Shown here: in pieces, positions 5,592 to 14,084 of the stretch
How the letters are laid out: the number at the start of each line of letters is the position of its first letter
Numbering within the stretch: position 1 is the first letter of the stretch
From: Verrucomicrobia bacterium UBA3761
Lineage (GTDB): Bacteria > Verrucomicrobiota > Kiritimatiellia > RFP12 > UBA1067
NCBI GenBank assembly: GCA_002371135.1
Contig: DFGB01000033.1
Coordinates: 1-29,164 of the forward strand
DNA: 29,164 bases
Direction: 5' to 3'
Notes under the pieces: generated by a model
What the model saw: the letters and a program-made list of their open reading frames with translations, nothing else
Told to the model about the DNA's origin: nothing
Databases searched by the model: none
Translations under genes and position numbers: made by a program

Positions 5592-7106
5592 TCATTCGCT
5601 TCGATAATACTTCTCGCTTCCGTAGGGGAATGCGCTTGGGATGTAGTTGTGGACGTTGGGGCGGACGAGCGAATAGGATTTCGGGAAGTGAGTGAAAATC
5701 CACGGGCAATCTTCCTGTATGATGCGCTGGCACTCCTGCCAATGGACATTGCGCTTCACCGGGTCGTTCTCCGCCATAGCCGCCTCGAACGCGGCATCGA
5801 AGGCGGCGCTTTCGTAGCACGAGTGATTGGGGCCGGGGCTCGCGTTCTTCGAATAGAAGAGCTGCAGGAAGTTTTCCGCATCCGGGTAGTCGCCCACCCA
5901 TCCCATCATGTACATCTGCGTCCGGCCTTCGTTGACAGCGCGCAAGAACGCCTCCCACGTGTGGAAATCGAGTTCTAGGCGGATGCCGATTTTCGCGAAG
6001 AAACTGGCGAGAAGTTCGCCTGCCTCGCGACTGTCCTGCGTCGGCCGGCCGATGGACAAAGTCAGCGTGAGGCGGCGGCCGGTGGCGGGGTCGATGCCGC
6101 CTGGGTATCCGGCCTCGACGAGATGCGCTTTGGCCTTTTCGATGTCGAACGGATATCTCGCCGGACCTCGCAACGCCCCATCCACGCCTGGCGGGACGGG
6201 GCTCGTCGCCTCGTCGACTTTTGAATTGAAAAAGCGCTTCCACTGGGGGAAATCGAAAGCTGAAACGAGCGCCCGCCGGAGCGCAAGATTCTTGCCCAAC
6301 ACGGGATCTCGCATATTGAAGCCGATGTAGCGCACATCGAGAGACGGACACGATACGAGCTTGACGCCGGCGGCGGCGAGCCGTGGGTCGAGCTCGCCTT
6401 CAGCGTCTACGACGGCGTCCCAGTTGTCGCGCGAAATCTCGCCGAGGAAATCGATCTCGCCCTTGAGAAACATCAGCCACTGCGTGGAAACGTCGTCGAT
6501 TACATAGTAGCGTATCTCGTCGAACGGCGCGGGATTCTCGCTCCAGCCGCGCCAATCGGGATTGCGACGCCAAATCATGGCGTGGTTCTTGCGCCATTCG
6601 CAGAGACGATACGGGCCGGAGCCTTGGCCGTTCTCGTCGCGCACCGCCGCATATGACATCGCCATCAGCCAGGGGAATACATGGAGGCGTTCGCGGAGGG
6701 TGATTTCGAGAGTGGAGTCGTCGACGGCATTGATTTCATCGACCGCCTTGAGAATCCACGCGCCCGGCGAGAGGAGCGCGGGGTCGCGCAGACGCTCAAG
6801 CGACGAGGCGACATGGCGAGCCGTGAGCGGCGCACCTTTGCACATCTTGAACACGTACTTCAGCCCGTCCTGAGAAACCTCCGGCAGCTCGCAAAGACCG
6901 GCTTTCAGCCTGTAAGGCCGCGCATAGTAGTCGACTTCGAGCGGCGTCTCGGCATAGAGCTGAACGGCGCGGGAATCGTAGATGGCCTGCGCTTTTATCG
7001 GATCGAGCGAATTGACGCGTTCCAGAGGCCGTGAAAACACTGCGCCGCGGGTCTGCAACGCAAACCCTGCAAGAAAGGATGCGAACACGAGCGCGAAAGG
7101 CCTCAC
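5592..7106 (-). CDS. ABC transporter peptide-binding protein, SBP family 5 (DppA/OppA-like)
   Basis: 504 aa. Residues 1-22 (RPFALVFASFLAGFALQTRGA) are a Sec signal peptide without a lipobox. The mature part has the family-5 landmarks: FKMCKGAPLTARHVASSLER, the GSGPYRLCEW block, ALRRALVSAFDFPQW, KAKAHLVEAGYPGG and a C-terminal YMMGWVGDYPDAENFLQLFY region. It binds oligopeptides or similar solutes in the periplasm. I chose the GTG at 7104-7106: GGAGG lies seven bases upstream, the signal peptide begins there, and GTGA overlaps the stop of the DUF721 gene; the open frame further upstream is a shadow of that gene. No permease or ATPase gene is near, so its transporter is elsewhere or it works alone. 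Confidence 0.93.
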   Translation of the reverse strand: MRPFALVFASFLAGFALQTRGAVFSRPLERVNSLDPIKAQAIYDSRAVQLYAETPLEVDYYARPYRLKAGLCELPEVSQDGLKYVFKMCKGAPLTARHVASSLERLRDPALLSPGAWILKAVDEINAVDDSTLEITLRERLHVFPWLMAMSYAAVRDENGQGSGPYRLCEWRKNHAMIWRRNPDWRGWSENPAPFDEIRYYVIDDVSTQWLMFLKGEIDFLGEISRDNWDAVVDAEGELDPRLAAAGVKLVSCPSLDVRYIGFNMRDPVLGKNLALRRALVSAFDFPQWKRFFNSKVDEATSPVPPGVDGALRGPARYPFDIEKAKAHLVEAGYPGGIDPATGRRLTLTLSIGRPTQDSREAGELLASFFAKIGIRLELDFHTWEAFLRAVNEGRTQMYMMGWVGDYPDAENFLQLFYSKNASPGPNHSCYESAAFDAAFEAAMAENDPVKRNVHWQECQRIIQEDCPWIFTHFPKSYSLVRPNVHNYIPSAFPYGSEKYYRSE

Positions 7107-7462
7107 CGCTTCACCTCCAGCTTGAGCGAAAACTTGATTGGCGCGCCAGGCAGTTTCGCGAGCCGCCTTTTCATCATCGTCAATCGCGGCCGCTCCACAA
7201 AGAGCGCGGCGGAGTTCGGCGCCGAAAGGAATATCATGTCGCCTTCCCGGCGCGAGGGAGAGAGTTTCGAGCCGGGGAACAACGAGTTCCACACACTCGC
7301 CAACTTGTCGAAAAAAGGATCGTCGGGCGGGAGCAACCCCTTGAACGCGACATCGAGCGCAGAGCCGAACGTCTTGTGGCGGCCGCGCATGCCGGGCTCT
7401 TTCGGCGAATAGCGCTCGAGCGGCCGGCCGAATTCGTCCACGTATCTCTCGTCGTCGTCCAT
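7103..7462 (-). CDS. DciA/DUF721-like protein
   Basis: 119 aa. The first 25 residues are acidic/polar (MDDDERYVDEFGRPLERYSP). The rest, VAFKGLLPPDDPFFDKLASV, WNSLFPGSKLSPSRREGDMI, FLSAPNSAALFVERPRLTMM and KRRLAKLPGAPIKFSLKLEV, follows the DUF721 layout: a helix with W near an IvG-type turn, a beta hairpin, and a leucine/arginine helix. DciA members of this family load the replicative helicase DnaB in bacteria lacking DnaC/DnaI. The match is by pattern only and rather weak in the W..iVG motif, so the helicase-loader role is inference. It overlaps the SBP gene by GTGA. Confidence 0.65.
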   Translation of the reverse strand: MDDDERYVDEFGRPLERYSPKEPGMRGRHKTFGSALDVAFKGLLPPDDPFFDKLASVWNSLFPGSKLSPSRREGDMIFLSAPNSAALFVERPRLTMMKRRLAKLPGAPIKFSLKLEVKR

Positions 7463-7470
7463 ACCACATT

Positions 7471-7581
7471 ATTTGGCATTTTACATTAGGAGCAAACGAT
7501 TTCGGGTGTCGAAAAGTTTTTTGAGAGACTGATCTCGTCGCACCTGTACAAATGACACAATGTCAAAATGCAATGCCAAAT
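7471..7581. repeat. inverted repeat with ATTTGGCATT ends upstream of the DUF721 gene
   Basis: ATTTGGCATT at 7471-7480 is exactly inverted at 7572-7581, about 90 bases apart. TTACATT and CAAAATGC words adjoin the arms. Inside is tgacacaatgtca, a small palindrome. It fills the gap between prfB and the DUF721 gene. Confidence 0.6.
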
Positions 7582-7586
7582 GGTTT

Positions 7587-8732
7587 TCAACCTTTCTTCG
7601 CCGCCTGTTGCTGGAGCCACGCCTCGATGAACGGCTGGATGTTGCCGTCCATGACGCCGTTTACATCGCTCGTCTCGCACTCGGTGCGAAGGTCTTTGAC
7701 CATCGTGTAAGGGCAGAAGACGTATGAGCGGATTTGCGAACCCCAGCCGTTCTCCGACTTCGCCCCGTAGAAGCGGTCCATCTCGGCCTTCTTCTGGTCT
7801 TCGTAATATTCGTAGAGCTGGGCGCGCAGCATGTTCATCGCCTTCTCCTTGTTCATGTGCTGCGAGCGTTCTTTCTGGCAGGCGACGACGATGCCGGTGG
7901 GCAAGTGCGTGAGGCGGACCGCGGAGTCGGTCTTGTTGACGTGCTGGCCGCCTGCACCGCCGGAGCGGTATGTATCGATGCGAAGGTCCTCTTCCTTTAT
8001 TTCTACGTCGATGTCGTCATCGATTTCCGCGACCGTCTCCATCGAAGCGAAGGACGTCTGGCGGCGCTTGTTGGCGTCGAAAGGCGAAATGCGCACGAGG
8101 CGATGGATGCCGCGCTCGGCCTTGAGCATGCCGAACGCATACGGACCTTCCACGCGGAAATAGACGTCCTTGAGGCCGGCTTCTTCGCCCGGCTGCTGGT
8201 CGTACTCTTCCACCTTCCAGCCTTGCGACTCGGCATAGCGTTGATACATGCGATAGAGCATCTGCACCCAGTCGCACGCTTCCGTGCCGCCTTGGCCGGC
8301 GTGGAGTTTCACGAATACGTTGCACTGGTCGAACTTGCCGCCGAGGAGCGACTGCAGGCGAAGCTTGTCGAAGAACACGTCGGCCTTGGCGCATTCGCCC
8401 AAGGTGTCGGAGAGCGCGGATTGCTGAGCGGGGCCCTCCTCCATTTCGGCGAGTTCAAGCATCACTTTGGCATCGTCGAGCGACTTGAGGAGGGAATCGA
8501 ACGGCGTCACGTATGCGCGTTCGGCGTTGGTGGCGGCGATGACTTCGCGCGCCTTGTTCTGGTTGGACCAGAAATCCGCTCCGGCCTGTTGCTCTTCAAG
8601 CGCGGCAAGCCGCTCGCGGCGCTCGCCGATTTTGATATAATCCGCCATCTCGCCGACGCGGCGCTCCAAATCCGCCACGCGCTTGCGAACTTCTTCGAAT
8701 TCGAGGAGCTTTTCTTTTGTCTCTTCCGCCAT
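7587..8732 (-). CDS. prfB: peptide chain release factor 2
   Basis: 381 aa. RF2 recognises UGA and UAA and triggers peptide release. Seen: the codon-recognition tripeptide SPF at residues 216-218 (RISPFDANKRRQTSF) and the catalytic GGQ at 261-263 (SGGAGGQHVNKTDSAVRLTH). The N-terminal coiled-coil domain 1 is intact (LEFEEVRKRVADLERRVGEM). Most bacterial prfB genes have a programmed +1 frameshift (CUUUGA) near codon 25. Here the whole gene is one open frame through that region (MADYIKIGERRERL), so that autoregulation is absent. No clear ribosome site precedes the ATG. The gene lies between the M3 peptidase and the DUF721 gene. Confidence 0.97.
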   Translation of the reverse strand: MAEETKEKLLEFEEVRKRVADLERRVGEMADYIKIGERRERLAALEEQQAGADFWSNQNKAREVIAATNAERAYVTPFDSLLKSLDDAKVMLELAEMEEGPAQQSALSDTLGECAKADVFFDKLRLQSLLGGKFDQCNVFVKLHAGQGGTEACDWVQMLYRMYQRYAESQGWKVEEYDQQPGEEAGLKDVYFRVEGPYAFGMLKAERGIHRLVRISPFDANKRRQTSFASMETVAEIDDDIDVEIKEEDLRIDTYRSGGAGGQHVNKTDSAVRLTHLPTGIVVACQKERSQHMNKEKAMNMLRAQLYEYYEDQKKAEMDRFYGAKSENGWGSQIRSYVFCPYTMVKDLRTECETSDVNGVMDGNIQPFIEAWLQQQAAKKG

Positions 8733-8768
8733 TTTTCTACTTCGCTTTTTCGATTGATTGACAGTGGC

Positions 8769-8826
8769 GGGAAGCAGGGGATTTGCCGCCTGGAAGGGAC
8801 GAACGCATCATCTCCTGTTTCCCGCT
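8769..8826. repeat. 16-base inverted repeat between the M3 peptidase gene and prfB
   Basis: GCGGGAAGCAGGGGAT (8769-8784) pairs with ATCTCCTGTTTCCCGC (8811-8826), two mismatches in 16, loop 26 bases. It may end M3 peptidase transcription; no U-run follows on the minus strand. Purine-rich tttccacttcctattttctt follows at 8827-8850. Confidence 0.55.
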
Positions 8827-8835
8827 TTCCACTTC

Positions 8836-10674
8836 CTATTTTCTTTTTGCCAGTCCTTGCTGCCGCAGCAAGGCTTCTGTGGACGGGGCGCGGCCGCGAA
8901 ATTCGCAGAAGACGTCGAAGGCGCTCTTCGAGCCACCCATGGCGAGAATCGTCTCGCGATACCTGCGGCCTGTGGCGGCCACGGCGGCATCGTCTTCGAG
9001 CCCCGCATCCTCGAACGCACCGTAGCAGTCCGCGCTCATCACTTCCGACCACTTGTAGCCGTAATACCCCGCCGCATAGCCGCCTGCGAAAATATGGGTG
9101 AACGCATTCAAAAAGAGGTCGCCCGGAATCATCGGCATGCCGAAATGAGCGAACACTTCCGCCTTGACGGCATCGGGCGATTCAACGCGTCCGCTGTGAA
9201 GGAGCATGTCGGTCTTGCCGAGCGCGAGCTGCCTGCGGCACAGTGTTGCGGCGCGGAAATTTTTCGCCGCGAGCACTTTCTTCTTGAGATCTGCAGGCAC
9301 CTCGATTCCCGTGCGGCGGTCGAGGCACCAATTTTCCATGAACTGGCTAGCCACCTCCACCGCATCCCACTCGATCAGGTTTATACCGGCGGCATCTTCC
9401 TCCGCGACGCGCGTCAGCATGCACTGAAGCGCGTGGCCGAACTCGTGGAAAAGCGTCTCCACTTCGCGCCACGGCATGAAGCACTTGCCGTTCTCGTCCG
9501 GCCGGGGAAGATTGAGGACGATCACCGCGAGCGGCGTCGTGCCCAGACGGTCGTCGCGGTTGCGGAATTCATTCATCCACGCCCCGCCTAGTTTCTCGCC
9601 GTTGCGGACATACGGATCCAAGTAGAAGTGCGCAATCGTCGCGCCCGCTTCCAAGACCTCGAAGAACCGCACTTCCTTGTGCCAGACTTGGGGACGAGCG
9701 GCAACCTCGCGGACTTCGACGCCAAAGAGGAATTTCGCGAGCGCGAAAAGCCCCTTGAGCGTATCTTCGAACTCGAAGCATTGCTTGAGTTCTTCCTCTG
9801 AGTAGGAATACTTCTTCTCGCGCAAACGCTCTGCTGCATAGGCGATGTCCCACGGTTCGAGCCCTTCTCCAAGCTCGTCCTTCTCGTCTTGCGCGATGTC
9901 TTTCGTGGCGGAATCAAGCTCGTCGAACATGCCAAACACGGCGGCGGACGAAGGAGCGCACTTCGTGGCGAGAGAGAGAGAGGCGTAGTTGGGAAAGCCC
10001 AGCAGCGCGGCCATTTCGGCGCGGAGCGAAAGAATCTCGTCGATGCGCGCGGTATTGTCGGGCGAACGGGAGACGCGGGCGCGGTATAGCGCCTCGCGCA
10101 CTTCCCGGTCGGCACAGTGCTTCATCGTCTGCGGATACTCCGCATCGTCGATTGTATACGTCTTGCCGTCCTTCACCAGCGTGAATGCCTTGGTCGCATC
10201 GAGGACCGAGTTGGAAAATTCCATCGAGAGCTGGGCGAGGCGGGCTTGAATCGCGTTGAACCGCTCCTTCGCATCGCCATCGAGCGCAACGCCTGCAAGC
10301 TCCGCATTCTTGCACATGATGTCGAGTATGCGCTTGCGCGTCGGGTTCTGCTCCTTGTCCGAGAGAACTTTCACAGCATCGTATACGGGACGCGACTGCC
10401 CGGCCATCAGCGAAAATTCTACAATGGCCGGCTGGAATGTCTCCTCGACCTTCCGCCAGCCATCTGAATTTACGACGCTCAGCATGTGGCATATCCGCCC
10501 CCAGAGATGCCACAATTCGCGCGTGGAATCGTCCAGCCTGTGCACAATTTCAAACGTCTCGCCGGGATTTTTTTCAATCCTTGCAAACGCCATTTTGGCT
10601 TCGTCAAGCAATTTCGGCAACCTCTCGGCCGCACTCTCGGGAGTTAGTTCCTCCCACTTTGGAAATTCGTTCAT
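8836..10674 (-). CDS. M3 family zinc oligopeptidase (oligopeptidase A-like)
   Basis: 612 aa, a cytoplasmic metallopeptidase that degrades short peptides. The zinc site is complete: HEFGH at about residues 410-414 (ETLFHEFGHALQ) and the third ligand Glu about 26 residues after the HEFGH (EWDAVEVASQFMENWC). The helical N-terminal half (residues 1-220) and the FYLDPYVRNGEKLGGAWMNE and AGYYGYKWSEVMSADCYGAF blocks are typical of the PrlC/thimet family; length is slightly under the 680 of E. coli PrlC. Start: ATG 10672-10674 rather than the GTG one codon upstream, because the -10 box ends 10 bases before it. This gives a nearly leaderless message with no ribosome site, as for ntpD and rsfS. Confidence 0.95.
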   Translation of the reverse strand: MNEFPKWEELTPESAAERLPKLLDEAKMAFARIEKNPGETFEIVHRLDDSTRELWHLWGRICHMLSVVNSDGWRKVEETFQPAIVEFSLMAGQSRPVYDAVKVLSDKEQNPTRKRILDIMCKNAELAGVALDGDAKERFNAIQARLAQLSMEFSNSVLDATKAFTLVKDGKTYTIDDAEYPQTMKHCADREVREALYRARVSRSPDNTARIDEILSLRAEMAALLGFPNYASLSLATKCAPSSAAVFGMFDELDSATKDIAQDEKDELGEGLEPWDIAYAAERLREKKYSYSEEELKQCFEFEDTLKGLFALAKFLFGVEVREVAARPQVWHKEVRFFEVLEAGATIAHFYLDPYVRNGEKLGGAWMNEFRNRDDRLGTTPLAVIVLNLPRPDENGKCFMPWREVETLFHEFGHALQCMLTRVAEEDAAGINLIEWDAVEVASQFMENWCLDRRTGIEVPADLKKKVLAAKNFRAATLCRRQLALGKTDMLLHSGRVESPDAVKAEVFAHFGMPMIPGDLFLNAFTHIFAGGYAAGYYGYKWSEVMSADCYGAFEDAGLEDDAAVAATGRRYRETILAMGGSKSAFDVFCEFRGRAPSTEALLRQQGLAKRK

Positions 10675-10684
10675 CACGCCCAGT

Positions 10685-10714
10685 ATTATATCATATTTCG
10701 GCCTCCCCTAGCAA
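10685..10714 (-). promoter_or_regulatory. promoter of the M3 peptidase gene, leaderless type
   Basis: Minus strand TTGCTA (10709-10714), 18 bases, TATAAT (10685-10690), then 10 bases to the ATG. The predicted transcription start lies within about four bases of the start codon. Confidence 0.7.
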
Positions 10715-10716
10715 GA

Positions 10717-10750
10717 GCGCAAGGGCCGCGCTGAAGCGCGGCTCTTGCGC
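10717..10750 (-). terminator. 16-base-pair hairpin directly after nspC
   Basis: Arms 10717-10732 and 10735-10750 are complementary at 15 of 16 positions (one G-U pair) with a two-base loop, and begin in the nspC stop codon. The centre is the palindrome CCGCGCT-GA-AGCGCGG, related to the repeats at 11910, 27258 and 28748. It has no U-run, so it may be a REP-like mRNA end rather than a classical terminator. Confidence 0.6.
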
Positions 10751-11877
10751 TAAGCGAGGCGGGAGGCGAAGTCGTCGTAACCAAAGCGCTTGAGTGTCTC
10801 AATGCGTCCATCCTCGCGCCGTATGGCGATGTCTGGAAGATTCACGCCGTTGAACGTATTGTTCTTGACCATCGAATAAATGGCCATGTCTTCAAAATAG
10901 AGCGTATCGCCCTCGCGCAGACGCGAGGGGAAAGAATATACGCCTATCTCGTCGCCCGCAAGGCAAGTAGGCCCGCCGAAACGATAGCAGAATGCGTTTT
11001 GCCTGACGCCGATTGCGGCGCCGGAGATGCGAGGGGTGTAGGGCATCTCCAAGACGTCGGGCATGTGGCAGGCGGCGCTGACGTCGAGTATGGCGTTGGC
11101 AACCCCGTCGCCGCCCGGCGGCTGGATTTCGAGAACGCGCGCTTCAAGCAGCCCCGCGTCGAGCGCGATCGCTTCCCCCGGCTCGAGATAAACCTTGAGA
11201 TGCGGATGACGCGCGCGAAACGCATTCACGAGCCGGGCGAGTGCGCCCGTGTCGTAATCGGCGCGGGTGATGTGATGCCCGCCGCCAAAGTTCACCCACT
11301 TTACACGTGGCAGCAAATCGCCGAACTTTGCTTCAAAGCCTTTCAAGACAAGTGCAAGTTCCTCCACACCTTGCTCGCAAAGGCAATGGAAATGCAAGCC
11401 GTCGATTTCTTTCGCATCTAGAATGCCGGAAGCGTCAAGGACGGCGCGAGTGGCGCCAAGGCGCGAGGACGGCCGGCACGGGTCGTAAGCAGGCGTGGCG
11501 GCGACGGACACCCCGGGGTTGACGCGCAAGCCGGTCGAGACGCCACGCGAGCGGGCGAGGGCTGCGTAGAGCTCCACCTGGCGCGGCGAGTTGAAGACGA
11601 TGTGGTCGACAATCGAGAGGATGGACTCGATTTCCTCCGGGTCGTACGCCGGCGAGAAGATGTGCGTCTCGCCGGGGAAGTTGTCATGTCCGTGCCGCGC
11701 CTCGAAGAGAGAACTCGCCGTCGTGCCTGCAAGATACTTCGCGCACAGCGGATACGTCGCCGCGCAGGAAAACGCCTTTTGCGCGAGGAGTATCCGCGCA
11801 CCGCACGCGTCCGACACGCGTTTGATGCATTCGAGATTCGCCCTTAGGCGACTTTCATCGATGATATAGCGAGGCAT
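10750..11877 (-). CDS. nspC: carboxynorspermidine/carboxyspermidine decarboxylase
   Basis: 375 aa, a PLP enzyme of the alanine-racemase fold that removes CO2 from carboxyspermidine (or carboxynorspermidine) to give spermidine. Marks: ILLAQKAFS with the Schiff-base Lys near residue 32, TTASSLFEARHG, LRVNPGVSV, LHFHCLCEQG with the catalytic-type HFH, WVNFGGGHHITRADYD, and the EPGEAI phosphate-binding loop. These are characteristic of NspC rather than DAP or ornithine decarboxylases. I chose ATG 11875-11877 because it gives the family N-terminus MPRYIIDESRL; the frame further upstream is repeat sequence. It is the last gene of the polyamine operon, ending in a strong hairpin. Confidence 0.93.
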   Translation of the reverse strand: MPRYIIDESRLRANLECIKRVSDACGARILLAQKAFSCAATYPLCAKYLAGTTASSLFEARHGHDNFPGETHIFSPAYDPEEIESILSIVDHIVFNSPRQVELYAALARSRGVSTGLRVNPGVSVAATPAYDPCRPSSRLGATRAVLDASGILDAKEIDGLHFHCLCEQGVEELALVLKGFEAKFGDLLPRVKWVNFGGGHHITRADYDTGALARLVNAFRARHPHLKVYLEPGEAIALDAGLLEARVLEIQPPGGDGVANAILDVSAACHMPDVLEMPYTPRISGAAIGVRQNAFCYRFGGPTCLAGDEIGVYSFPSRLREGDTLYFEDMAIYSMVKNNTFNGVNLPDIAIRREDGRIETLKRFGYDDFASRLA

Positions 11878-11879
11878 GA

Positions 11880-11940
11880 GGAGGGATGAGGGCTGGGGGA
11901 TGAGGGGAGGGCCGCACTTCAGCGCGGCCCTCCCGCCTCT
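11880..11940. repeat. GATGAGG words plus GGCCGC-type palindrome between CASDH and nspC
   Basis: 11880-11907 is gatgagg-rich simple sequence (ggagggatgagggctggggg). 11910-11938 is a copy of the GGCCGCNCTNNAGCGCGGNCCT-like element found at 27258 and 28748. Together they fill the 68-base gap inside the operon. Confidence 0.6.
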
Positions 11941-11945
11941 TCCCT

Positions 11946-13223
11946 TCAATCGACCTTGACGGGGCTGAACGTCTCCTTCCAGGGAAGGCCTTGGAGGTTC
12001 AGTTCAGCCATGAACGAGTCGGGGTCGAACTCTTCGCACGTATGAACGCCCGGGACGCGCCACTTGCCGTCAAGGAACATTTTCGCGCCGATCATCGCGG
12101 GGACGCCAGTCGTGTAGCTTATCGCCTGGGAGCCGACTTCGGCGTAGCACTCCTGGTGGTCGCAAATGTTGTAGACGTAGTAGTCTACGCTCTTGCCGTC
12201 CTTCATGCCATGGAAGATGCAGCCGATGTTCGTCTTGCCCTTCGTGCGAGGACCGAGCGACGCGGGATCTGGCAGGAGCGCCTTGAGAAATTGGATGGGG
12301 ACGATATCGACGCCGTTGAACTTGACAGGGTCGATTCGCGTCATGCCCACGTTCTCCAGGCACCTGAGATGCGTAAGGTAGCTCTCGCCGAACGTCATGA
12401 AAAAGCGGATGCGCTTTATGCCCTTGAGGTTGCAGCCGAGCGATTCAAGCTCTTCGTGGTGCAGAAGATACATATCCTTCTTGCCGACGCCGTCGAAATC
12501 GTAGACGCGCTTGATGGCCATGGGAGCGGTCTCGACCCACCAGCCCTTGTCGAACGCCTTGCGGTTTTCGACGGCGACTTCCGGCTTGTCCTCGGCAGGA
12601 TCGGCCACCCAGTAGCTGCCCTTGGCGGAGACTTCGCGGATGTTGATCTCGGGATTGAAGTTCGTGGCGAACTTGTAGCCATGGTCGCCGCCGTTGCAAT
12701 CGAGGATGTCGAGAGTTTCGATCGTATCGAAATAATGCTTCTGGGCATAGGCGGAAAAGACTTGAGTGACGCCAGGGTCGAAGCCGCAGCCGAGGATTGC
12801 CGTGAGGCCGGCCTTTGCAAAACGCTCGCGATACGCCCACTGCCAGGAATACTCGAAGTGGGCGTCGTCCGGCGGCTCGTAGTTTGCGGTGTCGAGGTAG
12901 CTGACGCCCGCCTCGAGGCACGCATCCATGATAGCGAGGTCCTGATACGGCAGAGCGATGTTCATGACGAGGTCGGGCTTCCAAGAACGGATGAGCGCGA
13001 CCGTGGCTGCGACGTCCATCGCGTCGAGCTGCGCGGTTTCGATGCGCGTCGCGGCGCCGTTTTTGGCGAAGCCGCGCTTGAGGATGTTCGCCTTTATGTC
13101 CTCGCAGCGCGACAGAGTGCGCGAAGCGATCATAAGATCGCCGAAGACATCCGGGTTCTGGGCCATTTTTGCGGCCGCGACACCGGCGACGCCGCCGGCG
13201 CCAATAAGCAGGACTCGTGACAT
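11946..13223 (-). CDS. carboxynorspermidine/carboxyspermidine dehydrogenase (saccharopine dehydrogenase family)
   Basis: 425 aa. A reductase of the saccharopine-dehydrogenase family that joins putrescine (or diaminopropane, or agmatine) to aspartate beta-semialdehyde with NADPH. Seen: Rossmann GAGGVAGVAAAKMAQ at 8-22, ALPYQDLAIMDACLEAGVSYLDTANYE, the catalytic GCGFDPGVTQVFSAYA, LDCNGGDHGYKFATNFNPEINIRE and YYVYNICDHQECYAEVGSQA. These are typical of the carboxynorspermidine synthase group as opposed to lysine-pathway members. Its neighbour nspC encodes the next step; 18 bases separate it from speB. Which diamine it uses cannot be told from sequence. Confidence 0.93.
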   Translation of the reverse strand: MSRVLLIGAGGVAGVAAAKMAQNPDVFGDLMIASRTLSRCEDIKANILKRGFAKNGAATRIETAQLDAMDVAATVALIRSWKPDLVMNIALPYQDLAIMDACLEAGVSYLDTANYEPPDDAHFEYSWQWAYRERFAKAGLTAILGCGFDPGVTQVFSAYAQKHYFDTIETLDILDCNGGDHGYKFATNFNPEINIREVSAKGSYWVADPAEDKPEVAVENRKAFDKGWWVETAPMAIKRVYDFDGVGKKDMYLLHHEELESLGCNLKGIKRIRFFMTFGESYLTHLRCLENVGMTRIDPVKFNGVDIVPIQFLKALLPDPASLGPRTKGKTNIGCIFHGMKDGKSVDYYVYNICDHQECYAEVGSQAISYTTGVPAMIGAKMFLDGKWRVPGVHTCEEFDPDSFMAELNLQGLPWKETFSPVKVD

Positions 13224-13241
13224 GGTGGTTCTATGTTTCGT

Positions 13242-14084
13242 TCAGTTTGGAAAAGCGGCGAGGATTTCCTCGCGCAAGAGTTTGCACGCAAGAGCCGTCG
13301 AGCGGCCGGAGGGGTCGAGAGCGGGGGCGAGCTCGACATTGTCGAAGGCGATCACGTTGAAGCGAGCGAAAATTTCCGTCAGCGCCCCCAGCAATTCCGC
13401 AAAGCGCAACCCTCCGGCCTCTTGCGTGCCGGTTCCGGGGAACTCCGACGGATCTAGCACGTCGAGGTCGACCGTGAGGTAGACTGGCGCGCCGCCAGGG
13501 AATGAAAGCGAGGGAAGGGTCTTGACGGAAAATGGTTCCGTGACGACGTGTCCAGCCCTCATGAAAGCGAATTCTTCGCGCGTTCCGGAGCGGATGCCGA
13601 ATTGCCAAATCCTTCCGTCGCCGAGGATGTCGTGGCAGCGACGCATGACGCAGGCGTGCGAGTGCTTGACGCCAAGATAATCCTCCCGCAAATCTGCATG
13701 GGCGTCGAAGTGGATGATCCGCAAATCAGGATAGCGTCGCGCCGCAGCTCTGACCGCGCCAAGTGTGACGAGGTGTTCGCCGCCGAGAAGGATGGGCATC
13801 TTGCCGGCGTCGAAGATTCTAGCCGCCATGGACTCGATCGTTTCGAGAGCGCGAGGGACGTCGCCGAACGGCAATTCAAGATCGCCCGCGTCGAAGAAAG
13901 AGATATCCTCGAGATCGCAATCCTGATACGGCGAATAAGTCTCTATGCCGAACGCCTCAGAGCGCACGGCGGCGGGCCCGAATCTCGTGCCAGGGCGGAA
14001 ACTGGTCGTCGAATCGCAAGGCGCGCCGAATATGACCGCCTTCGCTTCATCCCAGTCCGGCGTCGCTCCTATGAAGGCGCTCAT
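13242..14084 (-). CDS. speB: agmatinase-family ureohydrolase
   Basis: 280 aa, a ureohydrolase of the arginase fold with a two-manganese centre. Ligands seen: H104 in LLGGEHLVT, D127/H129/D131 in HFDAHADL, and D206/D208 in TVDLDVLDP, followed by FPGTGTQEAGGL. The substrate is probably agmatine, giving putrescine and urea, since speA is in the same operon; an aminopropylagmatine ureohydrolase is an alternative that the sequence does not exclude. The ATG overlaps the speE stop by ATGA. Confidence 0.93.
   Translation of the reverse strand: MSAFIGATPDWDEAKAVIFGAPCDSTTSFRPGTRFGPAAVRSEAFGIETYSPYQDCDLEDISFFDAGDLELPFGDVPRALETIESMAARIFDAGKMPILLGGEHLVTLGAVRAAARRYPDLRIIHFDAHADLREDYLGVKHSHACVMRRCHDILGDGRIWQFGIRSGTREEFAFMRAGHVVTEPFSVKTLPSLSFPGGAPVYLTVDLDVLDPSEFPGTGTQEAGGLRFAELLGALTEIFARFNVIAFDNVELAPALDPSGRSTALACKLLREEILAAFPN

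Noticed and set aside
7107..7469. N-terminal extension of the peptide-binding protein to a 625-aa frame
   Set aside because: The extra 121 residues overlap the DUF721 gene out of frame, are Arg-rich and unlike the family; the signal peptide and ribosome site fix the start at 7106.
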